From contig CAZYFM010000003.1 in NCBI GenBank assembly GCA_964646885.1, positions 30,014-94,013 on the forward strand: a DNA stretch of 64,000 bases, in the 5' to 3' direction. This document shows, one piece after another, positions 19,435 through 27,315 of the stretch. How positions within the stretch are numbered: position 1 is the stretch's first letter; each line of letters begins with the position of its first letter. The DNA is from SZUA-430 sp964646885. GTDB lineage: Bacteria > Pseudomonadota > Alphaproteobacteria > Micropepsales > Micropepsaceae. The translations under genes were made by a program, and so were the position numbers. A model generated the notes under the pieces. The model did not search any database. It saw only the letters and a program-made list of their open reading frames with translations, and had not been told where the DNA came from.

Positions 19435-20938
19435 AAGAGGCGCATCACCTGAAGCAGACGTCTGCCTTCTGCTCGAAGGCACCTACCCCTACATTTCCGG
19501 CGGGGTATCCACGTGGACGCACGATCTCATCAGGTCACACGCCGACCTCAAGTTTGCTCTCGTGTCGATCGCCGCGGCCACCATTCCCGCGCGTCAGGCC
19601 TTTGAACTGCCGCCGAATGTCGTTGACTGGCGGACAATCCGCGTTGGCGCACTGCCACGGGGACAGAAATCGTTTGCAGGATCAGCATCCCTGCCGCTGA
19701 AACTGGCACCCGCATTGAGCCGGTATCTCGAGCGGGGACGCGCCGAGGACTTTCGAACACTGAACGGTCTTCTTGCGCCGGTCAGGGGAGCGGCAGGCGA
19801 AGAGACGCTGCTGAATTCTCAGGAGGCCTGGCAAACGCTGACGGCCATGTATGAGCAGGGCTTTCACACGACCTCATTCCTCGATTATTTCTGGACCTGG
19901 AGGGCCCTGGTAACGGGCCTGTACAGCGTTCTGCTCGCCGACCTTCCGAAAGCCCGCGCCTATCACGCGATTTCGACGGGCTACGCAGGGCTGCTCGCTG
20001 CTCGCGCGAGCATTGAAACGGGTAGGCCCTCGCTGATCACGGAGCACGGCATCTACACAAACGAGCGAAGGATCGAGATCGCCCTGGCCGAGTGGCTGCA
20101 TGATCCGGGAGCGTTGTCCCTGGGCGACTCATCCGAGCAGGGCGGTCTGAAAGCCCTGTGGACCAGCGCCTTTGCAGCGTACTCCCGCACCGCCTACGAG
20201 GCCGCGTTCCGCATCACGACCCTGTATCGCGGGAACCAGGACATGCAGAAGCGTGACGGCGCGCCGCCGTCCAAGCTGGCGATCATCCCGAACGGCATCG
20301 ACGCCGAACGCTTCTCGAAGATCCGCAAGTCCAGCGAACGTCGCCGCCCCTGCGTCGCGCTCATCGGCCGCGTGGTACCCATCAAGGACATCAAGACCTA
20401 CATCCGCTCGGTTCGGATTCTCGCGGACAGCATTCCAGATGTCGACGCCCTGATCCTGGGCCCCGATGACGAGGACGCCGAGTACGCGCGTGAATGCAGG
20501 CAGATGGTGGCCCAGCTTGGACTTGCAGGGAACATCACATTCACGGGCAGGGTGAAGCTCGACGAGTTCCTCCATCGCATCGACCTGAACGTGCTGACGA
20601 GCGTGTCCGAAGCCCAACCCTTGGTCGTGCTGGAAGCGGGCGCAGCCGGTGTCCCTTCGGTCTCGACGGACGTAGGATGCTGCCGCGAACTGCTGCTCGG
20701 GACGCAGGACGAGGCACCCGCGTTGGGTGAAGGCGGCATCATCACGCCATTGGCCAATCCGACGGAAATCGCAGCCGCCATGATCACCCTCCTGTCGGAC
20801 CGAGATCGTCTGCTCGCCGCAGGCGCCACCATGAAGCGCCGGGTGGATGCCTACTACAACAAGCTCGTGATCGATCGTCATTACCGCAGGCTGTACGAAG
20901 ACGCCTTTCGCGCGAGTGCCGGCCAGGAGGCTGCCTGA
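19424..20938 (+). CDS. pelF: PelF glycosyltransferase
   Basis: Cytosolic GT4-family glycosyltransferase of 504 residues that polymerises the Pel sugar from UDP-activated donor. The N-terminal PelF signature LLLEGTYPYISGGVSTW is at about residues 15-31, the acceptor-side motif TEHGIYTNER at 206-215, the donor-binding strand ALIGRVVPIKD at 312-322, and the EX7E retaining-transferase motif spans E396 to E404 (EAQPLVVLE). The length matches Pseudomonas PelF (about 507). The start overlaps the end of pelE, and the stop overlaps the pelG start (TGATG). Confidence 0.93.
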   Translation: MRSRRGASPEADVCLLLEGTYPYISGGVSTWTHDLIRSHADLKFALVSIAAATIPARQAFELPPNVVDWRTIRVGALPRGQKSFAGSASLPLKLAPALSRYLERGRAEDFRTLNGLLAPVRGAAGEETLLNSQEAWQTLTAMYEQGFHTTSFLDYFWTWRALVTGLYSVLLADLPKARAYHAISTGYAGLLAARASIETGRPSLITEHGIYTNERRIEIALAEWLHDPGALSLGDSSEQGGLKALWTSAFAAYSRTAYEAAFRITTLYRGNQDMQKRDGAPPSKLAIIPNGIDAERFSKIRKSSERRRPCVALIGRVVPIKDIKTYIRSVRILADSIPDVDALILGPDDEDAEYARECRQMVAQLGLAGNITFTGRVKLDEFLHRIDLNVLTSVSEAQPLVVLEAGAAGVPSVSTDVGCCRELLLGTQDEAPALGEGGIITPLANPTEIAAAMITLLSDRDRLLAAGATMKRRVDAYYNKLVIDRHYRRLYEDAFRASAGQEAA

Positions 20939-22320
20939 TGGCCGGAATAGGTTTTGCCCTGCAGGCACTGTCACGCCGGGATACGTTGAGCGCCGGGTTC
21001 GCCGCTTTCGCGATTTCGGCGATCATTGCGGTGGGGCCATGGCTGTTCACGGTCTTGAGCGTTGCCGGCATCAACATGGCGACGGTCAGCAACACCGGAC
21101 TGACCGCTCTCGCCGAGATGCGCATCATCATCATCTACAATTTTTCGATCTCCCTCGTCCTCTCCGGACCGATTGCGGTGATAACCACCCGCTTTCTGGC
21201 CGATGGTCTCTATGCGCGAGACATGTCCAAGGCTCCTGGCGCGCTGTTTGCGGCACTGGCAGCTACTCTGGCAGTGCAGGCTCCCGTGGCACTGGTGCTG
21301 TACGGCTATGTCGCGAACCTGTCGGAGGAACTGAGGCTCATCGCCATTGCGAGCTACCTGATCGTCGCATGCCTCTGGGTCGTCGCGGTGTTCCTTTCCG
21401 CACTCAAGGACTACATCACGGTGACGGTTGCTTTCGCAGCGGGGCTCATCCTGTCATTTGCCCTGGCACTCGGGTTTTCGGGCTATGGCGCACCCGGTCT
21501 GCTGGGAGGCTTTTCGGCTGGCCTTGCCCTGACCCTGTTTGTCCTGCTTGCGCGCATCTTTGCAGAGTACCCGACCCCCGCGTCGGACTTTGGCGCATTG
21601 CTGGGCTACTTCCGAAAGTACCCGGAGATCGCCCTCTCGGGGCTCGTCTACAACGCCGGCATCTGGGTCGACAAATGGATCATGTGGGCCGCGCCCGAAG
21701 CTGTCCGTCCAGGATCGAACCTGGTTTCCTATCCCGCCTATGACGGCGCAATGTTTGCGGCGCAGCTGACGATGGTGCCGGCAATCGCACTCTTCGTTTA
21801 CGCCGTGGAAACACGGTTCTTCGTCGCCTACCGAAGCTTTTACCGCACCATCGAACGGCACGGCACACTGTCCCGCATCAATGCGGCCCATGGAGAAATA
21901 CTCTCGACACTTTCACGCTCCGCGACGACCCTCGGTGCATTGCAGCTGACTCTGGCGCTCGTGGTCATCGCCCTGAGCCCGACATTGCTGAGCCTCCTGG
22001 ACCTGCACGCCACGCAGCTGGGCATGTTCCGGCTTGGCGTACTGGGTTCGGCGTTTCACGCGATCTTTCTCTTCCTGACGATCATCCTCGCCTACTTCGA
22101 CCTTAGGCGACACGTGCTGATGATCCATGTGCTGTTTTTCGCGAGCAATGCCCTCGCGACAGCCGGAACGCTCGAGCTGGGAATGGTCTGGTATGGCTAT
22201 GGCTATTTCGTGGCCTGCGTTGTCGCGGCCTGCGTTTCGGCGTTCGTGACCATCCAGGCCGTAAGCCGCCTTCCCTACATGACCTTCATCTCGAACAACC
22301 CGGCAGTTGCAAGGGGATGA
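20938..22320 (+). CDS. pelG: PelG polysaccharide transporter
   Basis: Integral inner-membrane protein of 460 residues with about twelve hydrophobic helices, in the MOP/Wzx-like flippase fold. The opening MAGIGFALQALSRRDTLSAG is typical of PelG. In Pel systems it moves the nascent polymer across the inner membrane with PelD and PelE. It is the last gene of the operon. A candidate terminator lies about 255 bases downstream. Confidence 0.92.
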   Translation: MAGIGFALQALSRRDTLSAGFAAFAISAIIAVGPWLFTVLSVAGINMATVSNTGLTALAEMRIIIIYNFSISLVLSGPIAVITTRFLADGLYARDMSKAPGALFAALAATLAVQAPVALVLYGYVANLSEELRLIAIASYLIVACLWVVAVFLSALKDYITVTVAFAAGLILSFALALGFSGYGAPGLLGGFSAGLALTLFVLLARIFAEYPTPASDFGALLGYFRKYPEIALSGLVYNAGIWVDKWIMWAAPEAVRPGSNLVSYPAYDGAMFAAQLTMVPAIALFVYAVETRFFVAYRSFYRTIERHGTLSRINAAHGEILSTLSRSATTLGALQLTLALVVIALSPTLLSLLDLHATQLGMFRLGVLGSAFHAIFLFLTIILAYFDLRRHVLMIHVLFFASNALATAGTLELGMVWYGYGYFVACVVAACVSAFVTIQAVSRLPYMTFISNNPAVARG

Positions 22321-22681
22321 GGCCGACTGCACCGGCAGCGGGTTTTGTCCGCCCCGGGACTCGCTTGCCACGCGAAACAGGCACGCAGTCAGAAGTGTGC
22401 AATGCACAATGCAGCCCCAGGCTTCAGGCATCCGCCAGATTCCGGGCCCTGCAAGCCGCTACGGGTGCGGCAGAAAGCCCGACAACTGCGACCTTCGCTA
22501 CGCTTGTTGGTGAATTCGGAACTGACTAATGTTCGTCATAAGTCGCGCTAGGACGTGCGGTCAGTGCCTATCTGTATGGCGGCCTCGGCTGCCATTTTTA
22601 ATGGATAGTCACAGAGCACGTTGACCGGCGCGCGACGAGGGGACACATGGCCACCATGACGGCCATTTATGGAGAGAAGTA
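22321..22681 (+). other. 361-base gene-free stretch after pelG
   Basis: I find no convincing gene here. Short frames exist but have poor codon use and no ribosome site. It contains a terminator-like hairpin (22576-22599), a TTGACC box at 22621-22626 that could be a -35 element although no good -10 is obvious, and a second hairpin (22647-22666) directly before the GGAGAG ribosome site of the next gene. The first 250 bases could be a pel 3' untranslated region or a small RNA ending at the terminator. Confidence 0.5.
22576..22599 (+). terminator. intrinsic terminator after the pel operon or leader attenuator
   Basis: An eight-base-pair stem ATGGCGGC/GCTGCCAT (one G-T pair) with loop CTCG is followed by four further T residues. 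It lies 80 bases before the start of the next gene, so it could equally act as an attenuator for that gene. Confidence 0.65.
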
Positions 22682-22984
22682 ATGAATAGAACTGGTTTGT
22701 TTCTCTTTATCGCGGTCGTCATCCTGGCGGTCGCTGCTTACTGGTACCTGAACAAGCCGAAGGCCGAAGGTGAAGCCACCGACGCCACGGCGACGGAAGC
22801 CGCTCCGGCTGAAGCCGCTCCGGCTGAAGCTGCTCCGGCTGAAGGCGAAGCCGCTCCGGCTGAAGCCGCTCCGGCTGAAGGCGCTCCGGCAGAAGCCGCT
22901 CCGGCAGAAGCCGCTCCGGCTGAAGGCGCTGCTCCGGCAGAAGCCGCTCCGGCTGAAGCTCCGGCAGCTCCGCCGGCTCAGTAA
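22682..22984 (+). CDS. membrane-anchored Ala-Pro-Glu repeat protein
   Basis: A 100-residue protein. One hydrophobic helix (about residues 5-22, LFLFIAVVILAVAAYWYL) is followed by KPKAEGE and then a low-complexity tail made almost wholly of Ala, Pro and Glu in APAEA-type units up to the C-terminus. There is no catalytic domain. The tail should be extended and acidic, likely in the periplasm. GGAGAG lies seven or so bases before the ATG. The N-terminal layout (MNR, helix, then K-rich, Glu/Ala linker) resembles the start of the PotD-like gene downstream. A strong terminator follows, so the gene is probably its own transcript. Real expression is supported by the ribosome site and terminator. The function is unknown. 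Confidence 0.72.
   Translation: MNRTGLFLFIAVVILAVAAYWYLNKPKAEGEATDATATEAAPAEAAPAEAAPAEGEAAPAEAAPAEGAPAEAAPAEAAPAEGAAPAEAAPAEAPAAPPAQ
22796..22970 (+). repeat. tandem 15-base repeat encoding APAEA units
   Basis: About ten imperfect copies of GAAGCCGCTCCGGCT, varied by GGC for GCC, CTG for CCG-adjacent codons, GCA for GCT, and occasional 3-base insertions. The array lies inside the preceding small gene and stays in frame. Such arrays expand and contract by slippage. Confidence 0.85.
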
Positions 22985-23015
22985 GCTGGTTGAACAGACA
23001 CGTAAAGTGACTGTG

Positions 23016-23052
23016 CATGCGGTCCGCTCAATGCGGGCCGCATGTTTTTTTT
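23016..23052 (+). terminator. strong intrinsic terminator
   Basis: A 12-base-pair stem CATGCGGTCCGC/GCGGGCCGCATG (one T-G pair) with loop TCAAT is followed by eight T residues. It ends the repeat-protein transcript and separates it from the PotD-like gene. Confidence 0.93.
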
Positions 23053-23107
23053 GTGCTCTTACAGTACTATTCTGGGTCAAGCCTAAGTCAGCAGACGGAG
23101 AGCCAGC

Positions 23108-24226
23108 ATGAACCGTTCCTTGCTTGCCCTGCTCGCGATCGTGATCGTCGGCGGCGGCATTTACTACTACACGCAGATGAAGAAGCCTGAAGCTGGTGGT
23201 ACCGATCCGGCGGCCACAACGGCTGCCACGCCCGCAACCAGCGAGAATGAACCCCTTCTCTTCACCTGGGAAAACTGGGCCGATCCGCCGTTCCTTGCCG
23301 AATACAAGGAAAAGTATGGCGTGGAGCCGCGCACGGCGATCTGGGCCGACGAGGACGAAGCGTTCGCCAAGATGCGCACAGGCTACAAGCCGGACGTGAT
23401 GGCGCCCTGCTCCTACGAGTTTGGTCGCTGGCAGGAAGCCGGTCTCCTTCAGCCGATCGACGTCACGAAGCTGAAGTACTGGAAAGACATTCCGGACGTG
23501 CTCAAGAAGATTCCGGGCATGATGAAGTCGGAAACCGAAGCCTGGTTCATCCCGCAGTACTGGGCGAACACCTCGGTCACCTACCGCACGGACCTCGCTC
23601 CCGAGTACGTCGGCAAGGAGAGCTGGAAGATTCTCTTTGACCCGAAGTACAAGGGCAAGGTTGCCGGTCTCGACGGTGTGGACGACACGGTGACCCTCAT
23701 CGGCAAGACCTGGGGAATCGACGTCTACAACATGACCCCGCAGGAGTGGGAAACGCTGCAGGGCAAGCTGCGCGAGTTCGTGGCCGCCGCACGCTTCATT
23801 TCGTCTGACGAAACCTCGCTCTCGCAGGGCCTGGCTTCCGGCGAAGTCGTGGCAGCGATTACCTGGAACCAGACCCACGCAGCCCTGAAGCGGGAAGGCA
23901 AGCCCGTGGCTTACATGAACCCGCCAGGCGGCATGTTCACGTATGTCTGCGGCATGGTGCTCCATGCCGAGTCAAAGAACCTCGAGAAGGCCTACGCCCT
24001 CATCGACAGCGGGATCTCGCCCCAGGCCATGAAGTACCAGCTTGACCAGCTGAACAATGGCCCGGCGAACACCACGATCTTCGCGGACTACACCGACGAG
24101 CAGCTCAAGGCCATCAACTTCTCGCGCGATGTCGAGGGCTTCCTCAGCTCCGGCACCTTCCAGGTTCGCCTCAAGAACAAGGAAGAGATCGTGAAGTTCT
24201 GGACCGAAATTCGCGGCGGCGGCTGA
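23108..24226 (+). CDS. PotD-like polyamine-binding protein, membrane anchored
   Basis: A 372-residue extracellular solute-binding protein of the spermidine/putrescine (PotD/PotF) family. A hydrophobic helix (about residues 4-21) lacks a clear signal-peptidase site and lipobox, so it may stay as an anchor, followed by a Pro/Ala/Thr linker and the binding domain (LLFTWENWADPPFLAEY, DVMAPCSYEFGRW, ITWNQTHAAL). PotD family members bind the substrate through Trp, Tyr and acidic residues of this kind. It is flanked by terminators, so it is a single-gene unit. The matching permease/ATPase genes potB-potC-potA are about 8 kb downstream. The substrate is probably a polyamine, given speD and speE between them. 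Confidence 0.85.
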   Translation: MNRSLLALLAIVIVGGGIYYYTQMKKPEAGGTDPAATTAATPATSENEPLLFTWENWADPPFLAEYKEKYGVEPRTAIWADEDEAFAKMRTGYKPDVMAPCSYEFGRWQEAGLLQPIDVTKLKYWKDIPDVLKKIPGMMKSETEAWFIPQYWANTSVTYRTDLAPEYVGKESWKILFDPKYKGKVAGLDGVDDTVTLIGKTWGIDVYNMTPQEWETLQGKLREFVAAARFISSDETSLSQGLASGEVVAAITWNQTHAALKREGKPVAYMNPPGGMFTYVCGMVLHAESKNLEKAYALIDSGISPQAMKYQLDQLNNGPANTTIFADYTDEQLKAINFSRDVEGFLSSGTFQVRLKNKEEIVKFWTEIRGGG

Positions 24227-24249
24227 TCGCCATCGCCAGTTGAACAATG

Positions 24250-24282
24250 GCCTCCGGGGCGTTACGTCCCGGGGGCTTTTTT
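24250..24282 (+). terminator. intrinsic terminator after the PotD-like gene
   Basis: Stem GCCTCCGGG/CCCGGGGGC (one T-G pair) with a nine-base loop is followed by six T residues. Confidence 0.9.
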
Positions 24283-24356
24283 GTGCCCCTGCGCTGGGGG
24301 CTGTAACCGCACAAGAAATCCCCATATGAAAGCCCCTCAGGCCGACAGAGGAGCCC

Positions 24357-24977
24357 ATGAACCAGGATCCAGGCGTCCCCGACGCCATCGTCAAAGACGT
24401 CATCAGACTTGCCCACCATGCCGGCGCCCGGAACTGGGTACCGTCCACGAGCGGCAACTTTTCCGTCAGGATCGATGATGCGTCCTGCGCGGTGACGGCG
24501 TCCGGCGGCGACAAGGGCGCCCTGACGCCCGACGGTGTGATCCGCTGCGCGATCAACGGCGGAAGGCACCCGCGCGAATCGGCCGAGGCCCCTCTGCACT
24601 ACATGATCTACCGGGCCCTTCCCGATGTCGGCGCCGTATCCCACGTTCATGCCCTTCCGGCAGTCCTGGCGTCGATGGCACTTGTCGAAGACGGCAGGGT
24701 TCGGCTGGAAGGGCTGGAAATGCTGAAAGCCTTCCATGGCTACGCGACACACGAATCGTTCATGGACATACCCGTGTTCGACAATGACCAGGACATGGAA
24801 TCACTGTCCCGCCGCGTGGAACCCCGCCTGAAATCGGGCCCCCGGTGCTGGGGCTTCCTGCTCAAGGGACACGGCCTCTATGCCTGGGGCCGGACGACGC
24901 AGGAAACGCTTCGACATCTGGACGCGTTTGACTATCTTTTTGCGCTCAGCCTGAAACTGAAAGGAATACCGGCATGA
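24357..24977 (+). CDS. mtnB: methylthioribulose-1-phosphate dehydratase
   Basis: Class II aldolase-fold zinc enzyme (206 residues) of methionine salvage. It dehydrates 5-methylthioribulose-1-phosphate to the diketo phosphate. Family marks are NWVPSTSGNFSVRI near residues 25-38, the zinc-binding HVHALPAV, GYATHESFMDIPVF, and the C-terminal LLKGHGLYAWGRTTQETLRH with a further zinc histidine. It is the first gene of an mtnB-mtnD-mtnC operon. Its stop overlaps mtnD by ATGA. Confidence 0.95.
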   Translation: MNQDPGVPDAIVKDVIRLAHHAGARNWVPSTSGNFSVRIDDASCAVTASGGDKGALTPDGVIRCAINGGRHPRESAEAPLHYMIYRALPDVGAVSHVHALPAVLASMALVEDGRVRLEGLEMLKAFHGYATHESFMDIPVFDNDQDMESLSRRVEPRLKSGPRCWGFLLKGHGLYAWGRTTQETLRHLDAFDYLFALSLKLKGIPA

Positions 24978-25519
24978 CAACGCTCACGGTGTTTGACCTT
25001 GCGAAGGGCGGACAGCCCGTTTCGGAGACGACGGACGAACGCGAGATCCTCAAGGCCCTCGTTCCGTTCGATGTACGGTTCGAGCGATGGCAGGCCAACC
25101 GCCCGCTGCCCCCTGGCGCAGGCCAGGCAGAGGTCCTCGAGGCCTATGCGGCGGACATCGACCGCCTCCGGAAGATCGGCGGCTACCAGTCCGTGGATGT
25201 CGTCCGCATCCATCCGGAACATCCCGATCGCGACGCCATGAGGAACAAGTTCCTCTCGGAGCACACGCACGCCGACGATGAGGTCAGGTTCTTTGTTGAG
25301 GGTGCCGGTGCCTTCTACCTTCGCAACAACCAGCACGTTCTGAAGGTCGTGTGCACGGCCGGCGACCTGCTGTCTGTTCCCAAGCACACGCGGCACTGGT
25401 TTGACATGGGACCTCGTCCGCTCTTTGCGGCCATCCGCCTGTTCACGACACCGGACGGCTGGGTTGCGGAATTCACGGGCGACCGCATTGCCGACACGAT
25501 CCCGAAGTACGCCGCGTGA
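24974..25519 (+). CDS. mtnD: acireductone dioxygenase
   Basis: Cupin metalloenzyme (181 residues). With Fe2+ it converts acireductone to formate and 2-keto-4-methylthiobutyrate, the methionine precursor. The metal ligands lie in EHTHADDEVRFF (two His and one Glu) and in the later HTRHWFD segment. The length is typical. Overlaps at both ends (ATGA with mtnB, GTGA with mtnC) show tight coupling. Ni2+ would give the off-pathway reaction. The metal cannot be told from sequence. Confidence 0.96.
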   Translation: MTTLTVFDLAKGGQPVSETTDEREILKALVPFDVRFERWQANRPLPPGAGQAEVLEAYAADIDRLRKIGGYQSVDVVRIHPEHPDRDAMRNKFLSEHTHADDEVRFFVEGAGAFYLRNNQHVLKVVCTAGDLLSVPKHTRHWFDMGPRPLFAAIRLFTTPDGWVAEFTGDRIADTIPKYAA

Positions 25520-26205
25520 CCAGGGCCGTCGTATTCGATATCGAGGGCACGATTGGCGACATCACCTTCGTGCGCAATGTGCTGTTCCCGTATGCGCGGG
25601 AGCGTCTGCTGGACCATCTCAAATCCAATTGGGACAGTGGACAGATCAGGCCGATCGTGGAGGCAGCCCGGCAGGCTTCGGGGCAGGCGCTTGCGACGCC
25701 CGCACAGGCCACCGCACAGTTTGCGGCCTGGATTGACGAAGACCGCAAGATCACGCCGTTGAAAACCTTGCAGGGGCTGATCTGGCGGGAGGGCTACGAG
25801 ACCGGGGTTCTGAAAGCCCATCTGTACGATGATGCTGTCACCCTGATCCGCAACCTCGCCCGCTCCGGCAAGCGCCTGTTCATTTATTCATCGGGTTCAA
25901 TCGACGCGCAGAAGCTCTATATGGCCTACTCCGTGGCCGGAAACCTCACGGGCCTCATCGAGGACTACTTTGACACGACCACAGGCCCAAAGGCGGAAGC
26001 CGCATCCTACGTCAAGATCGCGGAGCACATCGGCCTGCCGCCGCATGACATCACGTTCTTTTCAGACGCTGTGTCCGAGGTGACTGCAGCCAGGGCTGCA
26101 GGCTTCGCGGCAACATGCGTGAACCGCACGCCAGCGAACCCCGTGCAGGGGCTGGAACCTGGCACGCCTGTCATCAGCGACTTCTCCCAGGCCACCATAT
26201 CCTGA
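25516..26205 (+). CDS. mtnC: enolase-phosphatase E1
   Basis: HAD-superfamily bifunctional enzyme (229 residues). It enolises 2,3-diketo-5-methylthiopentyl-1-phosphate and removes its phosphate to give acireductone. Motif I is VVFDIEGTIGDITFV (nucleophile Asp), motif II the Ser in IYSSGSIDAQ, and motif IV the acidic pair region FFSDAVSEV. The start is a GTG overlapping the mtnD stop. It is the last gene of the operon. The earlier salvage steps (mtnA, mtnK or mtnP) are not in this window. Confidence 0.95.
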   Translation: MTRAVVFDIEGTIGDITFVRNVLFPYARERLLDHLKSNWDSGQIRPIVEAARQASGQALATPAQATAQFAAWIDEDRKITPLKTLQGLIWREGYETGVLKAHLYDDAVTLIRNLARSGKRLFIYSSGSIDAQKLYMAYSVAGNLTGLIEDYFDTTTGPKAEAASYVKIAEHIGLPPHDITFFSDAVSEVTAARAAGFAATCVNRTPANPVQGLEPGTPVISDFSQATIS

Positions 26206-26214
26206 CGTGCGACA

Positions 26215-27315
26215 TCAGCCGTAGCAGTGGCGACCCACGCGAATGTCGAGCGAGGCAGCCGTTCCGGCCAGCGCCAGCCTGGTGCCGGGCGCGGCATACT
26301 CGTCCTTCACCCACGCAATGCCGACGGCACGCCCGGTCGCATGGGAAAAGGCGCAGGAGGTAACCTGGCCAGCGACGCCGCCCTTTGCCAGAAGGTCCCC
26401 CTTGGTGAGATCACCGGTGCTCATAACCTGAACGAGGCGCCCGGAACTGCGACGGCCCGTGAGCGCGCCGGCTCCATTGAAGCGCCTCAACAGGCCATCG
26501 GTGGAAAGTCCGAGATCCTGCGGGATTCGCAGGTCCGCGTCGCGCAGGCAAAGTTGCGCGGGCACCCAGTCGATACCGGCAAGTGGCTGAGCGGCCTCAA
26601 GGCGAACACTCTCCAGAACGACCGCGCCAATGGCACAGACACCAAAGCCGGCACCGACCCGCATGACCCTGTCCCAGATGACGATCGCATCGTCGGCATG
26701 GGCCCAGAGTTCGAAGCCCGTGCCGCCCGCCTCGCGGACCAGTGATACCTGCGACTGCCGCCACGCCGCGGACGCCGGCACGGGCGCCGCATCCGCCTTC
26801 ACCTTCCCGCCGCCGATGAAGCCGGCTGACTGTAGCAGGAGTTCGGCCGCCGGCCCCTTCACCCCGATGCCCGCGCGCTGACCGGTTACGTCGACGACGC
26901 GAACGTCAAATCCCCGCGCGGCATCAACGAACCATGCAAGGTCCCGGACTGTCGAGCTGACCTCAAAGCGGTTCGCCTCGAAGCGCGCTGCAACGCCCTC
27001 ACCGCGCACATGGCCCAGGTCATCACACCAGAGCACACGCGCGGTCTGGCCAGGCTCGATGCCCGCAACGTCGTGTGTCGTCGTGAAGCTCAGCAATGCT
27101 CCGGCATCAGGCCCTTCGAAACTCCAGCACTGGCGGGCGGACAGGTCACACAGGCCAACACGGGATGCCAGCGCTTCGTGCTCTTCCCGCACGCTGGTGA
27201 AGACAGCCGGAAGCGTGAAGCCTCCGGCGCGCACCCACTGGTTTGTCGAACAGAGTTCTGCCGTGCGCGCATGAAGAGGTGTCGGCTGAAGGGCCCTGGA
27301 CGAGTACTCGCTCAT
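26215..27315 (-). CDS. GcvT-like aminomethyltransferase-fold protein
   Basis: A 366-residue tetrahydrofolate-binding protein of the GcvT/YgfZ/dimethylglycine-dehydrogenase C-domain superfamily. The N-terminal part has REEHEALASRVGLCDLSA, the middle has GIGVKGPAAELLL, and the C-terminal barrel is seen in GRAVGIAWVKDEYAAPGT. It probably does not work as the glycine-cleavage T protein because no gcvH or gcvP is nearby. It is the last gene of a leftward cluster after two FAD oxidoreductases. Its ATG at 27315 overlaps the upstream stop (ATGA), which rules out the longer in-frame opening. Proteins of this fold often accept a one-carbon unit from an FAD-dependent demethylase, so a joint role with the neighbours is inferred. 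Confidence 0.82.
   Translation of the reverse strand: MSEYSSRALQPTPLHARTAELCSTNQWVRAGGFTLPAVFTSVREEHEALASRVGLCDLSARQCWSFEGPDAGALLSFTTTHDVAGIEPGQTARVLWCDDLGHVRGEGVAARFEANRFEVSSTVRDLAWFVDAARGFDVRVVDVTGQRAGIGVKGPAAELLLQSAGFIGGGKVKADAAPVPASAAWRQSQVSLVREAGGTGFELWAHADDAIVIWDRVMRVGAGFGVCAIGAVVLESVRLEAAQPLAGIDWVPAQLCLRDADLRIPQDLGLSTDGLLRRFNGAGALTGRRSSGRLVQVMSTGDLTKGDLLAKGGVAGQVTSCAFSHATGRAVGIAWVKDEYAAPGTRLALAGTAASLDIRVGRHCYG

Noticed and set aside
22667..23965. 432-codon minus-strand frame with Ser-Arg-Ser-Gly-Phe repeats
   Set aside because: The repeats are just the reverse of the 15-base array in the Ala-Pro-Glu gene, and the frame crosses a strong terminator and the PotD-like gene.
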